NCBI RefSeq assembly: GCF_002975275.1
Contig: NZ_PCOQ01000016.1
Span: forward strand, 1 to 64,000
Direction: 5' to 3'
Source of the DNA: Achromobacter sp. MYb9
GTDB taxonomy: Bacteria > Pseudomonadota > Gammaproteobacteria > Burkholderiales > Burkholderiaceae_B
Length of the DNA stretch: 64,000 nucleotides
This document shows, in pieces, positions 43,668-51,957 of this stretch. Every line of letters starts with the position of its first letter. Position 1 is the stretch's first letter. The position numbers and the translations under genes are program-made. The notes under the pieces are model-generated. The model saw only the letters and a program-made list of their open reading frames with translations, made no database searches and had not been told where the DNA came from.

Positions 43668-43721
43668 GCCGGTGGCAATGAGCCGGTGGCAATGAGCGGG
43701 CTGCAATGAGCGGGCTGCAAT
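43666..43721. repeat. Four 14-bp tandem repeats
   Basis: Two copies of GAGCCGGTGGCAAT are followed by two copies of GAGCGGGCTGCAAT, directly at the stop codon of the upstream gene. The first repeat contains the last two bases of that stop. The element is non-coding and probably arose by replication slippage. Confidence 0.85.
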
Positions 43722-43752
43722 AGGCCAGCGCAACGGGGATCCTGCGGGATCC

Positions 43753-44316
43753 CTACTTCATGCCTTCCCAGTGCGGACCGGGCACGACGATGTCGAACAG
43801 TTCCAGCACGCGCGCCACCGTGTGGTCGACCATCTCTTCGATGGAGGCCGGCCGGTGGTAGAAGGCGGGCAGCGGCGGAAACACGATGCCGCCCATTTCG
43901 GTCACGGCGGTCATGTTGCGCAGGTGCGCCAGGTTGAAGGGCGTTTCCCGCACCATCAGCACCAGGCGCCGGCGTTCCTTCAGGGTGACGTCGGCGGCGC
44001 GCGTGATGAGGTTGTCGGACAGGCCGTGGGCCACGGCCGCCAACGTGCGCATCGAGCAGGGCACGATCACCATGCCCGCCGTCTGGAACGCGCCGCTGGC
44101 CAGCGTGGCGCCCACGTCGCGCACGGAGTGCACGTGGTCGGCCAGCGCGTAGATGTCGTGGCGGCCAACATCCAGTTCATGCTTGATGTTCAGCACGCCG
44201 GACGCCGACACCACCAGATGCGTCTCGACATCGTCCACGCCGCGCAGCGCTTGCAGCATGCGCACCGCGTAGAGCGCGCCGGTGGCGCCCGTGATGCCGA
44301 CGACCAGTCGCCGCAT
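43753..44316 (-). CDS. ubiX: Flavin prenyltransferase
   Basis: The 187-residue enzyme makes prenylated FMN, the cofactor of UbiD decarboxylases in ubiquinone synthesis. Motifs are VGITGATGALYAVRMLQAL and VIVPCSMRTLAAVAHGLSDNLITRAADVTLKERR. Length matches the family. It is the last gene of the hemA-prfA-prmC-grxD-ubiX cluster, 7 bp after grxD. Confidence 0.96.
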   Translation of the reverse strand: MRRLVVGITGATGALYAVRMLQALRGVDDVETHLVVSASGVLNIKHELDVGRHDIYALADHVHSVRDVGATLASGAFQTAGMVIVPCSMRTLAAVAHGLSDNLITRAADVTLKERRRLVLMVRETPFNLAHLRNMTAVTEMGGIVFPPLPAFYHRPASIEEMVDHTVARVLELFDIVVPGPHWEGMK

Positions 44317-44323
44317 GGGCGGC

Positions 44324-44650
44324 TTAGGCCGTGGCGCCGGATTGCTCCAGCAGCGTCTTCAGTTCACCGGATTCGTTCATCTCGTTCATGATGTCCGAAC
44401 CGCCGATGAACTCGCCCGCCACGTACAGCTGCGGGATGGTGGGCCAGCTGGAGAATTCCTTGATGCCCTGGCGGACTTCGTCGTCTTCCAGCACATTGAC
44501 GGTAACCAGCTTCTTCACGCCACAGCCCTTCAGGATCTGGATGGCCTTGCCGGAAAAGCCGCATTGCGGGAATTGGGCGGTGCCCTTCATGAACAGCACG
44601 ACGGGGTGCTGGGTCACGGTTTCGCGGATGAATTCTTGAACGTCGCTCAT
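44324..44650 (-). CDS. grxD: Monothiol glutaredoxin
   Basis: The 108-residue cytosolic protein has the CGFS active site ([13 protein letters not shown]) and the glutathione-binding [19 protein letters not shown]. Grx4-type glutaredoxins carry or transfer iron-sulfur clusters. ATG 44650 (MSDVQEF) is the family start. A TATAAT -10 element lies about 36 bp upstream, so it may have its own promoter inside the cluster. Confidence 0.95.
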   Translation of the reverse strand: MSDVQEFIRETVTQHPVVLFMKGTAQFPQCGFSGKAIQILKGCGVKKLVTVNVLEDDEVRQGIKEFSSWPTIPQLYVAGEFIGGSDIMNEMNESGELKTLLEQSGATA

Positions 44651-44685
44651 GGTGGTCTCTTGGACAGGCATAACGGAATACGCCA

Positions 44686-44691
44686 ATTATA
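44686..44691 (-). promoter_or_regulatory. Candidate -10 element for grxD-ubiX
   Basis: A perfect TATAAT on the minus strand lies 36 bp upstream of the grxD ATG, within the 132-bp prmC-grxD gap. No good -35 element is seen at 17 bp. Confidence 0.4.
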
Positions 44692-44782
44692 GGTACAGCC
44701 GGCGAAACCGCCCGGATTACCCGGATGCGGCGCCGGCCTATGCCGGGAATTCAGGGGCAGAATCTGTAACAGAGCGCGCGGA

Positions 44783-45616
44783 TCAACGTCCGGCGGACCG
44801 CCAGCGCCCGCCCGAAATCCGTTCGATTCCGGCCAGGTCTTGCCGGCTGCGCACCTCTTCGAAGCCGGCCTCGGCCAGCAGGCCACGCACCGCCTGCGCC
44901 TGGTCCCAGCCGTGCTCCAGCCACAACGATCCACCCGGTTTCAGGTGCCGGCCGGCCCCCGCCACGATGCGGCCCAGGTCTTCCAGCCCGCCCGCGCCGT
45001 CGGTCAGCGCGCCGCGCGGCTCGAAACGCAGGTCGCCCTGGTCCAGGTGCGGGTCGTCGCTGGCCACATAGGGCGGATTCGACACGATCAGGTCGAAGCC
45101 CTCGCCCGCCGGCACGGCGCCGTACCAGCTGCCTTCCACGAAACGCACCGACGCGGTCAGGTCCCAGGCGTTGCCGGCGGCCACCGCCAGCGCGGCCGCG
45201 CTGACGTCCGAGGCCATCACCCGCGCATCGCGGCGGGCCAGCGCGATCGATATCGCGATGGCTCCGCTGCCCGTGCCCAGGTCCAGCACGGCGGGGCCCG
45301 CCACGCCAGCCACGCATTCCAGCGCGGTCTCCACCAGCACCTCGGTATCCGGACGCGGGATCAGCACATCGGGCGTCACGCGGAACCGGTGACCCATGAA
45401 CTCGCGGTGGCCCAGCAGATAGGCCATGGGCTCTCCGGCCAGGCGCCTCGCCAGCAATGCCTCGTAGGCCGCCGCCACCGCGGGATCCAGCGGATCGGTG
45501 TCGTGCGCCAGCAGCCACGCGCGCGGTTTGCCCAGCACGTGCTCCAGCAGCATGCGCACTTCCAGGCGCGGCAGCCGGGTGTCGGCCAGCAGACTGTTGA
45601 GCAGGGGCGTGGTCAT
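44783..45616 (-). CDS. prmC: Peptide chain release factor N5-glutamine methyltransferase
   Basis: The 277-residue enzyme methylates the Gln of the GGQ motif in release factors RF1 and RF2. It has the SAM-binding VLDLGTGSGAIAISIAL and the catalytic NPPY in LIVSNPPYVAS. It lies 10 bp downstream of prfA, the gene of its substrate, the usual arrangement. Confidence 0.96.
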   Translation of the reverse strand: MTTPLLNSLLADTRLPRLEVRMLLEHVLGKPRAWLLAHDTDPLDPAVAAAYEALLARRLAGEPMAYLLGHREFMGHRFRVTPDVLIPRPDTEVLVETALECVAGVAGPAVLDLGTGSGAIAISIALARRDARVMASDVSAAALAVAAGNAWDLTASVRFVEGSWYGAVPAGEGFDLIVSNPPYVASDDPHLDQGDLRFEPRGALTDGAGGLEDLGRIVAGAGRHLKPGGSLWLEHGWDQAQAVRGLLAEAGFEEVRSRQDLAGIERISGGRWRSAGR

Positions 45617-45626
45617 GGCGCGCGGC

Positions 45627-46709
45627 TCAGATGTCGTCGCCCAGGGCCGCCAGCTGCTCGGCCTGGTGTTCGGCGATCAGCGCGCCGGTCAGCTCTTCCA
45701 GATCGCCTTCCATGATCTGCTGCAGCTTGTACAGCGTCAGGTTGATGCGGTGGTCCGTCACGCGGCCCTGCGGGAAGTTATAGGTGCGGATGCGCTCGGA
45801 ACGGTCACCCGTGCCGATCAGGCTCTTGCGCTCGGCGGCTTCCTTGCTTTGCCGTTCGCGGGTTTCCTTGTCTTTCAGGCGCGCGGCCAGCACCTGCATG
45901 GCCTTGTCCTTGTTGCGGTGCTGCGAACGGTCGTCCTGGCATTCCACCACCAGGCCCGTGGGCAAGTGAGTGATGCGCACGGCCGAATCGGTCTTGTTGA
46001 TGTGCTGGCCGCCGGCGCCGCTGGCGCGGAACGTGTCGATGCGCAGGTCGCTGGGGTTGATGACGATTTCCGACATCTCGTCGGCTTCCGCCATGATGGC
46101 CACGGTGCAGGCCGACGTGTGGATCCGGCCCTGCGCTTCGGTCGCGGGCACGCGCTGCACGCGATGCGCGCCGGATTCGAACTTCAGGCGGCCATAGGCG
46201 CCATCGCCGTCGATACGCGCGATCACTTCCTTGTAGCCACCCAGTTCCGAGGGGCTTTCCGACATCAGTTCGACGCGCCAGCCGCGCGTTTCCGCGTAGC
46301 GCGTGTACATGCGCAGCAGGTCGCCCGAGAACAGGGCGCTTTCGTCGCCGCCCGTGCCCGCGCGGATTTCCAGGAACACGCTGCGGCCGTCATTGGGGTC
46401 GCGCGGCAGCAGCAACAGTTGCAATGCGCTTTCCAGGCCTTCCAGCTTGCCGCGACCCGATTTGATCTCGTCTTCCGCCATGGCCTTCATGTCGGGATCG
46501 GACAGCATTTCCTGGGCAGTCGCCAGGTCTTCCTCGGTCCGGGCAAAAGCCGTGAAGGCCTCAACCACGGGTTCCAGCTCGGCGCGTTCGCGCGAGAGCT
46601 TGCGGAAACGGTCCATATCGGACGCGGTTTCCGGTTGGGCCAGCAACGCGTCCACCTCGGTCAGGCGGTTACACAGATGCTCCAGCCGGCTGCGCATGGA
46701 AGATTTCAT
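45627..46709 (-). CDS. prfA: Peptide chain release factor 1
   Basis: The 360-residue protein terminates translation at UAA and UAG. The stop-codon-reading PAT tripeptide lies in [14 protein letters not shown] and the catalytic GGQ in [19 protein letters not shown] 46709 ([10 protein letters not shown]) matches the family start. It sits between hemA and prmC in the conserved order. Confidence 0.97.
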   Translation of the reverse strand: MKSSMRSRLEHLCNRLTEVDALLAQPETASDMDRFRKLSRERAELEPVVEAFTAFARTEEDLATAQEMLSDPDMKAMAEDEIKSGRGKLEGLESALQLLLLPRDPNDGRSVFLEIRAGTGGDESALFSGDLLRMYTRYAETRGWRVELMSESPSELGGYKEVIARIDGDGAYGRLKFESGAHRVQRVPATEAQGRIHTSACTVAIMAEADEMSEIVINPSDLRIDTFRASGAGGQHINKTDSAVRITHLPTGLVVECQDDRSQHRNKDKAMQVLAARLKDKETRERQSKEAAERKSLIGTGDRSERIRTYNFPQGRVTDHRINLTLYKLQQIMEGDLEELTGALIAEHQAEQLAALGDDI

Positions 46710-46793
46710 GGGGGAATGACCAAAGAAAAGACAGGAATAGCGGGCGCCCACAAGACGAACGCCCGCCAGGAGGCGGGACGTGGGACAGATTCG

Positions 46794-48068
46794 CTAACGG
46801 CGGGAGTCGCGGCCGGGGAACAGGCGCGGCATCCAGGCAAGCAACTGCTTGCGGTCGTCGCCTTCGCTGCGGTTCAACGCCGCCAGCGGGCCGTGCAGGT
46901 ATTTTTGCGTCAGCCCGTGCGCCAGCTGTTCCAGCACGGCTTCGGGCGATTCGCCGCGCGCCAGCAAACGGCGCGCGCGTTCCAGTTCGGCGGCGCGGAC
47001 GTCTTCGGCGGCCTGGTGCAGGTCGCGGATGACGGGCACCACTTCGCGGGATTGCATCCAGTGCATGAAGCCCTGGACGCGAGTTTCGATGATGGCTTCG
47101 GCCTGCACGACGGCGGCGCGGCGCGCGTCGGTGCCGGTCTGCACCAGGCGGCCCAGGTCGTCCACCGAGTACAGGTAGACGTCGTCCAGGCGGCCGACTT
47201 CGGGTTCGATATCGCGCGGCACGGCCAGGTCGATCATGACCATCGGGCGGTGACGGCGCAGGCGCGTGGCCCGTTCCACCATCCCCAGCCCGAGGATGGG
47301 CAAGGAGCTTGCCGTACAGGACACGATGACGTCGAATTCCGACAGCCGTTCGGTCAGGTCGGACAGCTTCATGGTGCTGGCCGAAAAGCGATTGGCCAGG
47401 ATTTCGGCGCGTTCGGCGGTGCGGTTGGCCACGACCATGCTGCGTGGGCGTTGCGCGGCAAAGTGCGTGGCGCACAATTCAATCATCTCGCCCGCGCCGA
47501 TGAACAGCGTGCGGGCCTGGTCCAGATTGCCGAACACGCGTTCGGCCAGGCGGACGGCGGCGGCGGCCATGGACACCGACTGCGCACCGATGGCGGTTTG
47601 CGACCGCACTTCCTTGGCGACCGAGAAGGTGCGCTGGAACATCTGATGCAGCAAGGTGCCCAGCGATCCGGCTTCGCCGGCGGCGCGCACGGCGTCCTTC
47701 ATCTGGCCCACGATCTGGGTTTCGCCCAACACCATGGAATCCAGGCCGCTGGCCACGCGGAAGGCGTGACGGACGGCGTCGTCTTGATGATGGCGGTACA
47801 GGTGCGGGCGCAGCGTGCCGGCGTCCAGGCGGTTGTGTTCAGCCAGCCAGGCGGGCAGTTGATCGGCAACGTGGCCGTCAGCGGCGCAGTAGATTTCGGT
47901 GCGGTTACAGGTGGACAGAATGGCGGCTTCGCGGACCGAGCCGCCAAACGCCGAACGCAGGCCTTCCAGCGCGGGCTTGACCAGATCGACGGGCATGGAC
48001 ACGCGTTCGCGGACCGAAACCGGCGCGGACGTGTGATTCAGACCGAAGGCAAGGACAGCTACCGACAT
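46794..48068 (-). CDS. hemA: Glutamyl-tRNA reductase
   Basis: The 424-residue enzyme reduces glutamyl-tRNA to glutamate-1-semialdehyde, the first step of C5-pathway heme synthesis. The nucleophilic Cys is in STCNRTEIY. Other signatures are [29 protein letters not shown] and ANRTAERAE. The protein starts [16 protein letters not shown]. It is the promoter-proximal gene of the cluster and divergent from the tRNA-Phe genes. Confidence 0.97.
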   Translation of the reverse strand: MSVAVLAFGLNHTSAPVSVRERVSMPVDLVKPALEGLRSAFGGSVREAAILSTCNRTEIYCAADGHVADQLPAWLAEHNRLDAGTLRPHLYRHHQDDAVRHAFRVASGLDSMVLGETQIVGQMKDAVRAAGEAGSLGTLLHQMFQRTFSVAKEVRSQTAIGAQSVSMAAAAVRLAERVFGNLDQARTLFIGAGEMIELCATHFAAQRPRSMVVANRTAERAEILANRFSASTMKLSDLTERLSEFDVIVSCTASSLPILGLGMVERATRLRRHRPMVMIDLAVPRDIEPEVGRLDDVYLYSVDDLGRLVQTGTDARRAAVVQAEAIIETRVQGFMHWMQSREVVPVIRDLHQAAEDVRAAELERARRLLARGESPEAVLEQLAHGLTQKYLHGPLAALNRSEGDDRKQLLAWMPRLFPGRDSRR

Positions 48069-48356
48069 GAGTTAGCGTGAAGAACTGCCACCAAGAGAAC
48101 TGCCACCAAGAACAATGCGTTACGTGCAAATAGGTGCGAAAGAGTGCGAAAGGCGAACCTGCAACATGCCCCTGCCCGTAACAGCAGACCGTTCAAGATT
48201 ATACCCCTGCGGGTTATCCCCAGGCCAATCTGCCCCCCTGCCGCGACCCTGCGCCGCACCCATCCGTGCCATTCACCCAACACTTGGCGCAAGTGCGCCT
48301 GCCAAAAGGGATGGAGGATTTTTCCGCGCTGGCTGGCGCACGGCCAGAAATTTGTG

Positions 48357-48362
48357 TATAGT
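48357..48362 (+). promoter_or_regulatory. Candidate -10 element for the tRNA-Phe genes
   Basis: TATAGT lies 13 bp before the mature 5' end of the first tRNA-Phe, a normal distance for a tRNA promoter. The -35 element is weak. Confidence 0.5.
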
Positions 48363-48375
48363 TGCGGACTTCGTT

Positions 48376-48451
48376 GGCCTGGTAGCTCAGTCGGTAGAGC
48401 AGAGGATTGAAAATCCTTGTGTCGGTGGTTCGATTCCGCCCCAGGCCACCA
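48376..48451 (+). tRNA. tRNA-Phe (GAA), copy 1
   Basis: The 76-nt cloverleaf has acceptor arms GGCCTGG/CCAGGCC, D-loop AGCTCAGTCGGTAGAGC, anticodon loop TTGAAAA (anticodon GAA), T-arm GGTTCGATTCC and an encoded CCA end. It is identical to the copy at 48557. Confidence 0.97.
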
Positions 48452-48503
48452 AAAGAATTATTGGGGTTGCGGTAGCCAACAGGCAGCCAATACCAAACCC
48501 CAA

Positions 48504-48532
48504 AAAAAGCCCAGCCCCGCGCTGGGCTTTTT
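48504..48532 (+). terminator. Intrinsic terminator after tRNA-Phe copy 1
   Basis: AAAAAGCCCAGC (48504-48515), loop CCCGC and GCTGGGCTTTTT (48521-48532). A strong hairpin separates the two tRNA genes. Confidence 0.88.
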
Positions 48533-48556
48533 GCAAAGCGTACCTGTTCAGGTATT

Positions 48557-48632
48557 GGCCTGGTAGCTCAGTCGGTAGAGCAGAGGATTGAAAATCCTTG
48601 TGTCGGTGGTTCGATTCCGCCCCAGGCCACCA
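48557..48632 (+). tRNA. tRNA-Phe (GAA), copy 2
   Basis: The 76 nt are identical to copy 1, with 105 bp between the two. The terminator between them and a different upstream sequence imply that this copy needs read-through or its own promoter. The CCA end is encoded. Confidence 0.97.
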
Positions 48633-48711
48633 ACCCCATCTTGCAGCAAACTCCCACGCACCAAAACGCTGAAAATCAGCGCCGTAGACACGACGCCTCC
48701 TCGTCGAGGCC

Positions 48712-48792
48712 TCAACGCGTCCCTTTACATTCGATGTAGTCGAAAATCCTGTCGCGGTCTTCCATCGCGAACGCTGACCACTCAACCCTCAC
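48712..48792 (-). pseudogene. Truncated RelE/ParE-type toxin remnant
   Basis: A GTG start overlapping the antitoxin stop reads VRVEWSAFAMEDRDRIFDYI and then six more residues before a stop. This matches the first alpha helix of RelE/ParE-family toxins (about 85-100 residues). After 26 codons the homology ends at an in-frame TGA, and I find no continuation in other frames. The rest appears deleted near the second tRNA-Phe. Confidence 0.65.
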
Positions 48793-49094
48793 GCCTTGCC
48801 CTCAGCCTTGCGCAGGGCGGCGGCGCGGCGTTTGGCAAAATGGGCTGAAGCCTCTTCGTTGGGCACGGCCGGGCGCGTGTCGCTCAAGGCTTCCTGCACT
48901 TTGGCACGAAACCAAGCGTCGTGCGCGGCGGGGTCCACGGCAAAATTGAACGGCAGCGCGCCTTCGTTGGCCACGCGGGTCAAGAGAATACGCACGGCGT
49001 CCGACACGGTGAGCCCCATGTTGTTGAGGACTACCGTCGCGCGTTCTTTCAGGACCGGGTCGATGCGGGTTTGAACCAGGGCAGTGGCAGGCAT
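48789..49094 (-). CDS. RelB/DinJ-family antitoxin
   Basis: The 101-residue protein has a ribbon-helix-helix N-terminus (ALVQTRIDPVLKERATVVLNNMGLTVSDAVRILLTRVANEGALPF) typical of RelB/DinJ, and a charged toxin-binding C-terminus. In such modules it represses its own promoter and neutralises a co-encoded RNase. The toxin gene that overlaps its stop is truncated, so this is an orphan antitoxin. Confidence 0.85.
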   Translation of the reverse strand: MPATALVQTRIDPVLKERATVVLNNMGLTVSDAVRILLTRVANEGALPFNFAVDPAAHDAWFRAKVQEALSDTRPAVPNEEASAHFAKRRAAALRKAEGKA

Positions 49095-49249
49095 GACAGG
49101 CCTCCTATTGGAATGAACTTGGGATCGTTCGATTGCAATTCAATTGAATTACACAAAACCATCATCGCCCGCCTTTCGCGAAGCCCTCGCGGACTTTTGG
49201 CGCGAACTCGTGAAATTGCGGGCCAGACGGACGTAAACCCATTGCAGGG

Positions 49250-49255
49250 TAAAAT
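49250..49255 (+). promoter_or_regulatory. Candidate -10 element for the TPP-riboswitch operon
   Basis: TAAAAT lies 6 bp before the first paired base of the riboswitch aptamer, consistent with transcription starting near 49261. No clear -35 element was seen. Confidence 0.4.
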
Positions 49256-49261
49256 CTCCCC

Positions 49262-49336
49262 TGCTCCGGGGTGCACGCCAGTGCTGAGATTCAGACCCGC
49301 GAACTTGACCCGGTTCATGCCGGCGTAAGAAGAGCA
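49262..49336 (+). promoter_or_regulatory. TPP (thi-box) riboswitch
   Basis: The conserved thi-box pieces occur in order: closing stem TGCTC (49262-49266) with GAGCA (49332-49336), GGGGTGC (49268-49274), CTGAGA (49284-49289), ACCC (49295-49298), GAACTTGACCCGGTT and ATGCCGGCGTAAGA. It binds thiamin pyrophosphate and normally turns genes off when TPP is plentiful. It lies 81 bp upstream of the luxE-like start. The segment between has several GC-rich complementary blocks that could hide the ribosome-binding site. This places the downstream six genes in thiamin metabolism. Confidence 0.93.
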
Positions 49337-49417
49337 TTCGCCTTGCCAGGCCGCGCCGATGCGCCGCTTGTGCAGGCGGGCTTCGGAGCTTCCTTGTACT
49401 GGAATCAACGAACGCCC

Positions 49418-50500
49418 ATGAACAACGTCGCCCCGCCGGTCGCGGACCTACTCGAATTCATTGCCCAGGACGGCTGCACCGACGAACAGTTCGATCAGCT
49501 TGCGCTGCGGCTTTTCGCCTATCAGTACGGGGCCAGCGCGCCCTATCGCAGCTTCTGCCAGCGCCGCGGCGTGACCGTGCGCAACGTGAAGACGTGGAGC
49601 GATATCCCCGCGGTGCCCATCGACGCCTTCAAAGCGATGGAGCTGCGTTGTGAAGCGCCGCGGCCCGACGAGCGCGTGTTCATGACCAGCGGCACGACGC
49701 GCGCGGATATGCGCGGGCGCCACTTTCATCCGCATCTGGACGTCTATGACCTGTCCATGACCCGCAATTTCGCCCAGCGCGTCATGCAGGGCACGGCGCG
49801 TTTGCCAATGGGCATCTTGTTCCCCGACGAAATCGAGATGCCCAATTCGTCGCTGGCGCATTATCTGGCGCTGGCGAAGTCCGCGTTCGGCACGGAAGAC
49901 AGCCGCTATTTCATGTCGGCGCAGGGCATCGACCTGGACGGCCTGTGGCGCCGGCTGGAAGAGGCCGAGCGCCGGGGCGAGCCCTATGCGCTGCTGGGCG
50001 CCAGCTTCAGCTTCGTGCATGTGATCGACGCGTTGCGCAAGGAAGGCCGTTCATTCCGCCTGCCGCCGGGCAGCCGCATCCTGGATACCGGCGGCTACAA
50101 GGGCCAGTCGCGCGAATTGCCGCTGGACACCTTCTATTCGGAACTGTCGGCGCTGCTGGGCGTGCCGCGCGCGCTGTGCATCAACATGTACGGCATGACG
50201 GAACTCAGCACGCAGTTCTACGATGACGGCAATGCCGTCGTGCCGTCGGTCAAGTCGGGCCCGCACTGGATCCGTTCGCGCCTGGTGGATCCGGCCACCG
50301 GCCAAACGGTGCCGGCCGGCGAGCGCGGCATCCTGGCGCACTGCGACCTGGGCAACTTCAATTCGGTCAACACCATCCTGACGGAAGACGTCGGGCTGCC
50401 GGCCGACGGCGGCTTCTTGCTGCTGGGCCGCGCCGAAGGCGCGCAGGCCAAGGGTTGTTCGCTGGCGGTGGAAGAATTCATCCGGTCGGCCACGCCATGA
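49418..50500 (+). CDS. luxE: LuxE-like acyl-protein synthetase
   Basis: The 360-residue adenylate-forming enzyme resembles LuxE, which activates a carboxylate with ATP, holds it on its own Cys and passes it to LuxC. Motifs are FMTSGTTRADMRGRH (AMP loop), NMYGMTELSTQFY and, near the C-terminus, GCSLAVEEF with Cys347 in the place of the acylated Cys of LuxE. No luciferase genes are present. Because a TPP riboswitch precedes it, the substrate is probably a thiamin-derived carboxylate rather than a fatty acid. It overlaps the luxC-like gene by 4 bp. The ATG at 49418 has only a weak ribosome-binding site. Confidence 0.88.
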   Translation: MNNVAPPVADLLEFIAQDGCTDEQFDQLALRLFAYQYGASAPYRSFCQRRGVTVRNVKTWSDIPAVPIDAFKAMELRCEAPRPDERVFMTSGTTRADMRGRHFHPHLDVYDLSMTRNFAQRVMQGTARLPMGILFPDEIEMPNSSLAHYLALAKSAFGTEDSRYFMSAQGIDLDGLWRRLEEAERRGEPYALLGASFSFVHVIDALRKEGRSFRLPPGSRILDTGGYKGQSRELPLDTFYSELSALLGVPRALCINMYGMTELSTQFYDDGNAVVPSVKSGPHWIRSRLVDPATGQTVPAGERGILAHCDLGNFNSVNTILTEDVGLPADGGFLLLGRAEGAQAKGCSLAVEEFIRSATP

Positions 50501-51957
50501 AGACCGTGCGGGTCGAAGCGGGATACTTGCCGGGACTGGCCGCGGCCGATGTCCAGTGGCAAGTCTTGCCGTTCGAGCAGGGCGGCCAGCGCGTCGACGT
50601 TGCGGTGCCGGTGTTGTCCGCGCCGCAGATGCAGGCGCTGGCACAGCGCGTCAAGCACGCCAGCGCGCAGCATCTGAAGACGATGACGGTGTCGGAAATC
50701 ATCGCCGTCATCGACCGCGCCATCGCTCGCCTGCTGGATCCGGACGACCCGTATCGGCGGCAGGCCGACGCGCTGCTGCCGATCGTCAGCGGCTACGACG
50801 CCGAGATGGTGCGGCTAGGGCTGACCGGTTTTTTCAAGACCTTTCGCGCCCCGCAGCTGCATCGCTTCGTGGCCGAAGATTTTGCCAACCCCAAGGTGCT
50901 GGACGGTTTCCAGCCTGCGGCCAAGGGCGGCGCCGTGCGTGCCTACGGTCCGCAGCTGCTTGCGCACAGCTGGGCCGGCAATGTGCCCGCGCTGGCGCTA
51001 TGGAGCCTGGTCTGCGGCCTGCTGGTGAAGGCGGGAAATATCGGCAAGCTGCCCAGCGCCGAACCGCTGTTCGCGGGCTGGTTCGCGCGACTGCTGGCGG
51101 AAACGCATCCGCCGCTGGCCGATTGCCTGGCCGTGGTGTGGTGGCGCGGCGCCGGCGGCGACGACGCGTCGGCGCTCTACGCCTTGGCCGACACGGTGGT
51201 GGCGTATGGCGGCAATGACGCGCTGCACGCCATTCAACGCCGCCTGCCCGTCACGACGCGTTTTCTGGCCCACGGCCACAAGCTGGGTTTCGGCGTGGTC
51301 AGCGCGATGGCGCTGGATGCCCAGAAGGCGCCCGCGCTAGCCCGCCGCGCCGCGTGGGACGTGATGCGCTATGACCAGCAAGGCTGTTATTCCCCGCATG
51401 TGTTCTATGTGCAGCGTGGCGGCCCGGTGTCGCCGCGCGACTTCGCCGGCTATCTGGCGGGCGAGCTGTCGAACCTGCAGCGGCGCTTTCCGCGCCGCGC
51501 GCTGGAACTGGAAGAATCGGCCGCCGTGGCGAAGTGGCGCCAGTCGATCGAATGGACGCTGTCGCCGGACGGCGCGGATGCCCTGATCGGCGACCCCGCC
51601 GCGCCCTGGAGCGTGGCCTACGCCGACGATGCGGCGTCGCTGACACCGACGGCCCTGCAGCGCAGCATCACGGTAGCCGGCATCGACGCGCTGGACGACG
51701 TGGCGCCGCTGGTGGAGGCTCGCCGCGAATTCCTGCAAACCGCCGGCGTTGCCGCCACGCCGGAAGAGCTGTACCGGCTGGCCGAGCAACTGGGCGCGGC
51801 GGGCGTCACGCGCATCAGCGCCATCGGCGCGATGAGCATGCCAGAAGCCGGCTGGCACCACGATGGCCGCTTCAATTTGCTGGACCTGGTTCGCATGGCC
51901 GAGATCGAGCCGTCCGCCGAAGCCGCGGCCGAACCGTACGCGCGCTACGAGCCATGA
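50497..51957 (+). CDS. luxC: LuxC-like acyl-protein/acyl-CoA reductase
   Basis: The 486-residue enzyme matches LuxC, which takes the acyl group on an active-site Cys and reduces it with NADPH to the aldehyde. The Cys is residue 297 in YDQQGCYSPHVFYV. Other LuxC landmarks are LAHSWAGNVPALALWSLVCGLLVKAGN, VVAYGGNDALHAI and FLAHGHKLGFGVV. It overlaps its neighbours by 4 bp at each end. With LuxE it forms a carboxylate-to-aldehyde reductase under TPP control. Confidence 0.9.
   Translation: MKTVRVEAGYLPGLAAADVQWQVLPFEQGGQRVDVAVPVLSAPQMQALAQRVKHASAQHLKTMTVSEIIAVIDRAIARLLDPDDPYRRQADALLPIVSGYDAEMVRLGLTGFFKTFRAPQLHRFVAEDFANPKVLDGFQPAAKGGAVRAYGPQLLAHSWAGNVPALALWSLVCGLLVKAGNIGKLPSAEPLFAGWFARLLAETHPPLADCLAVVWWRGAGGDDASALYALADTVVAYGGNDALHAIQRRLPVTTRFLAHGHKLGFGVVSAMALDAQKAPALARRAAWDVMRYDQQGCYSPHVFYVQRGGPVSPRDFAGYLAGELSNLQRRFPRRALELEESAAVAKWRQSIEWTLSPDGADALIGDPAAPWSVAYADDAASLTPTALQRSITVAGIDALDDVAPLVEARREFLQTAGVAATPEELYRLAEQLGAAGVTRISAIGAMSMPEAGWHHDGRFNLLDLVRMAEIEPSAEAAAEPYARYEP

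Noticed and set aside
45498-48080. A very long plus-strand open frame (860 codons) opposite hemA, prfA and prmC
   Set aside because: It is the mirror of three highly conserved genes in GC-rich DNA, and its composition (Arg/Gly/His/Gln-rich) is that of antisense reading.
48714-48785. A frameshifted full-length toxin downstream of the RelB-like antitoxin
   Set aside because: All three frames beyond 48712 were read and none continues RelE/ParE homology, so truncation rather than a single frameshift is the better reading.
48633-48788. An attachment site made of a tRNA-Phe 3' fragment
   Set aside because: A stretch near 48740 (TCGAAAATCCTGTCGCGG) faintly resembles the anticodon arm, but the match is broken and no integrase gene is present.
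49418-51957. Bacterial bioluminescence operon
   Set aside because: LuxE- and LuxC-like genes occur without luxA, luxB or luxD, and a TPP riboswitch and thiamin-type transporter surround them.
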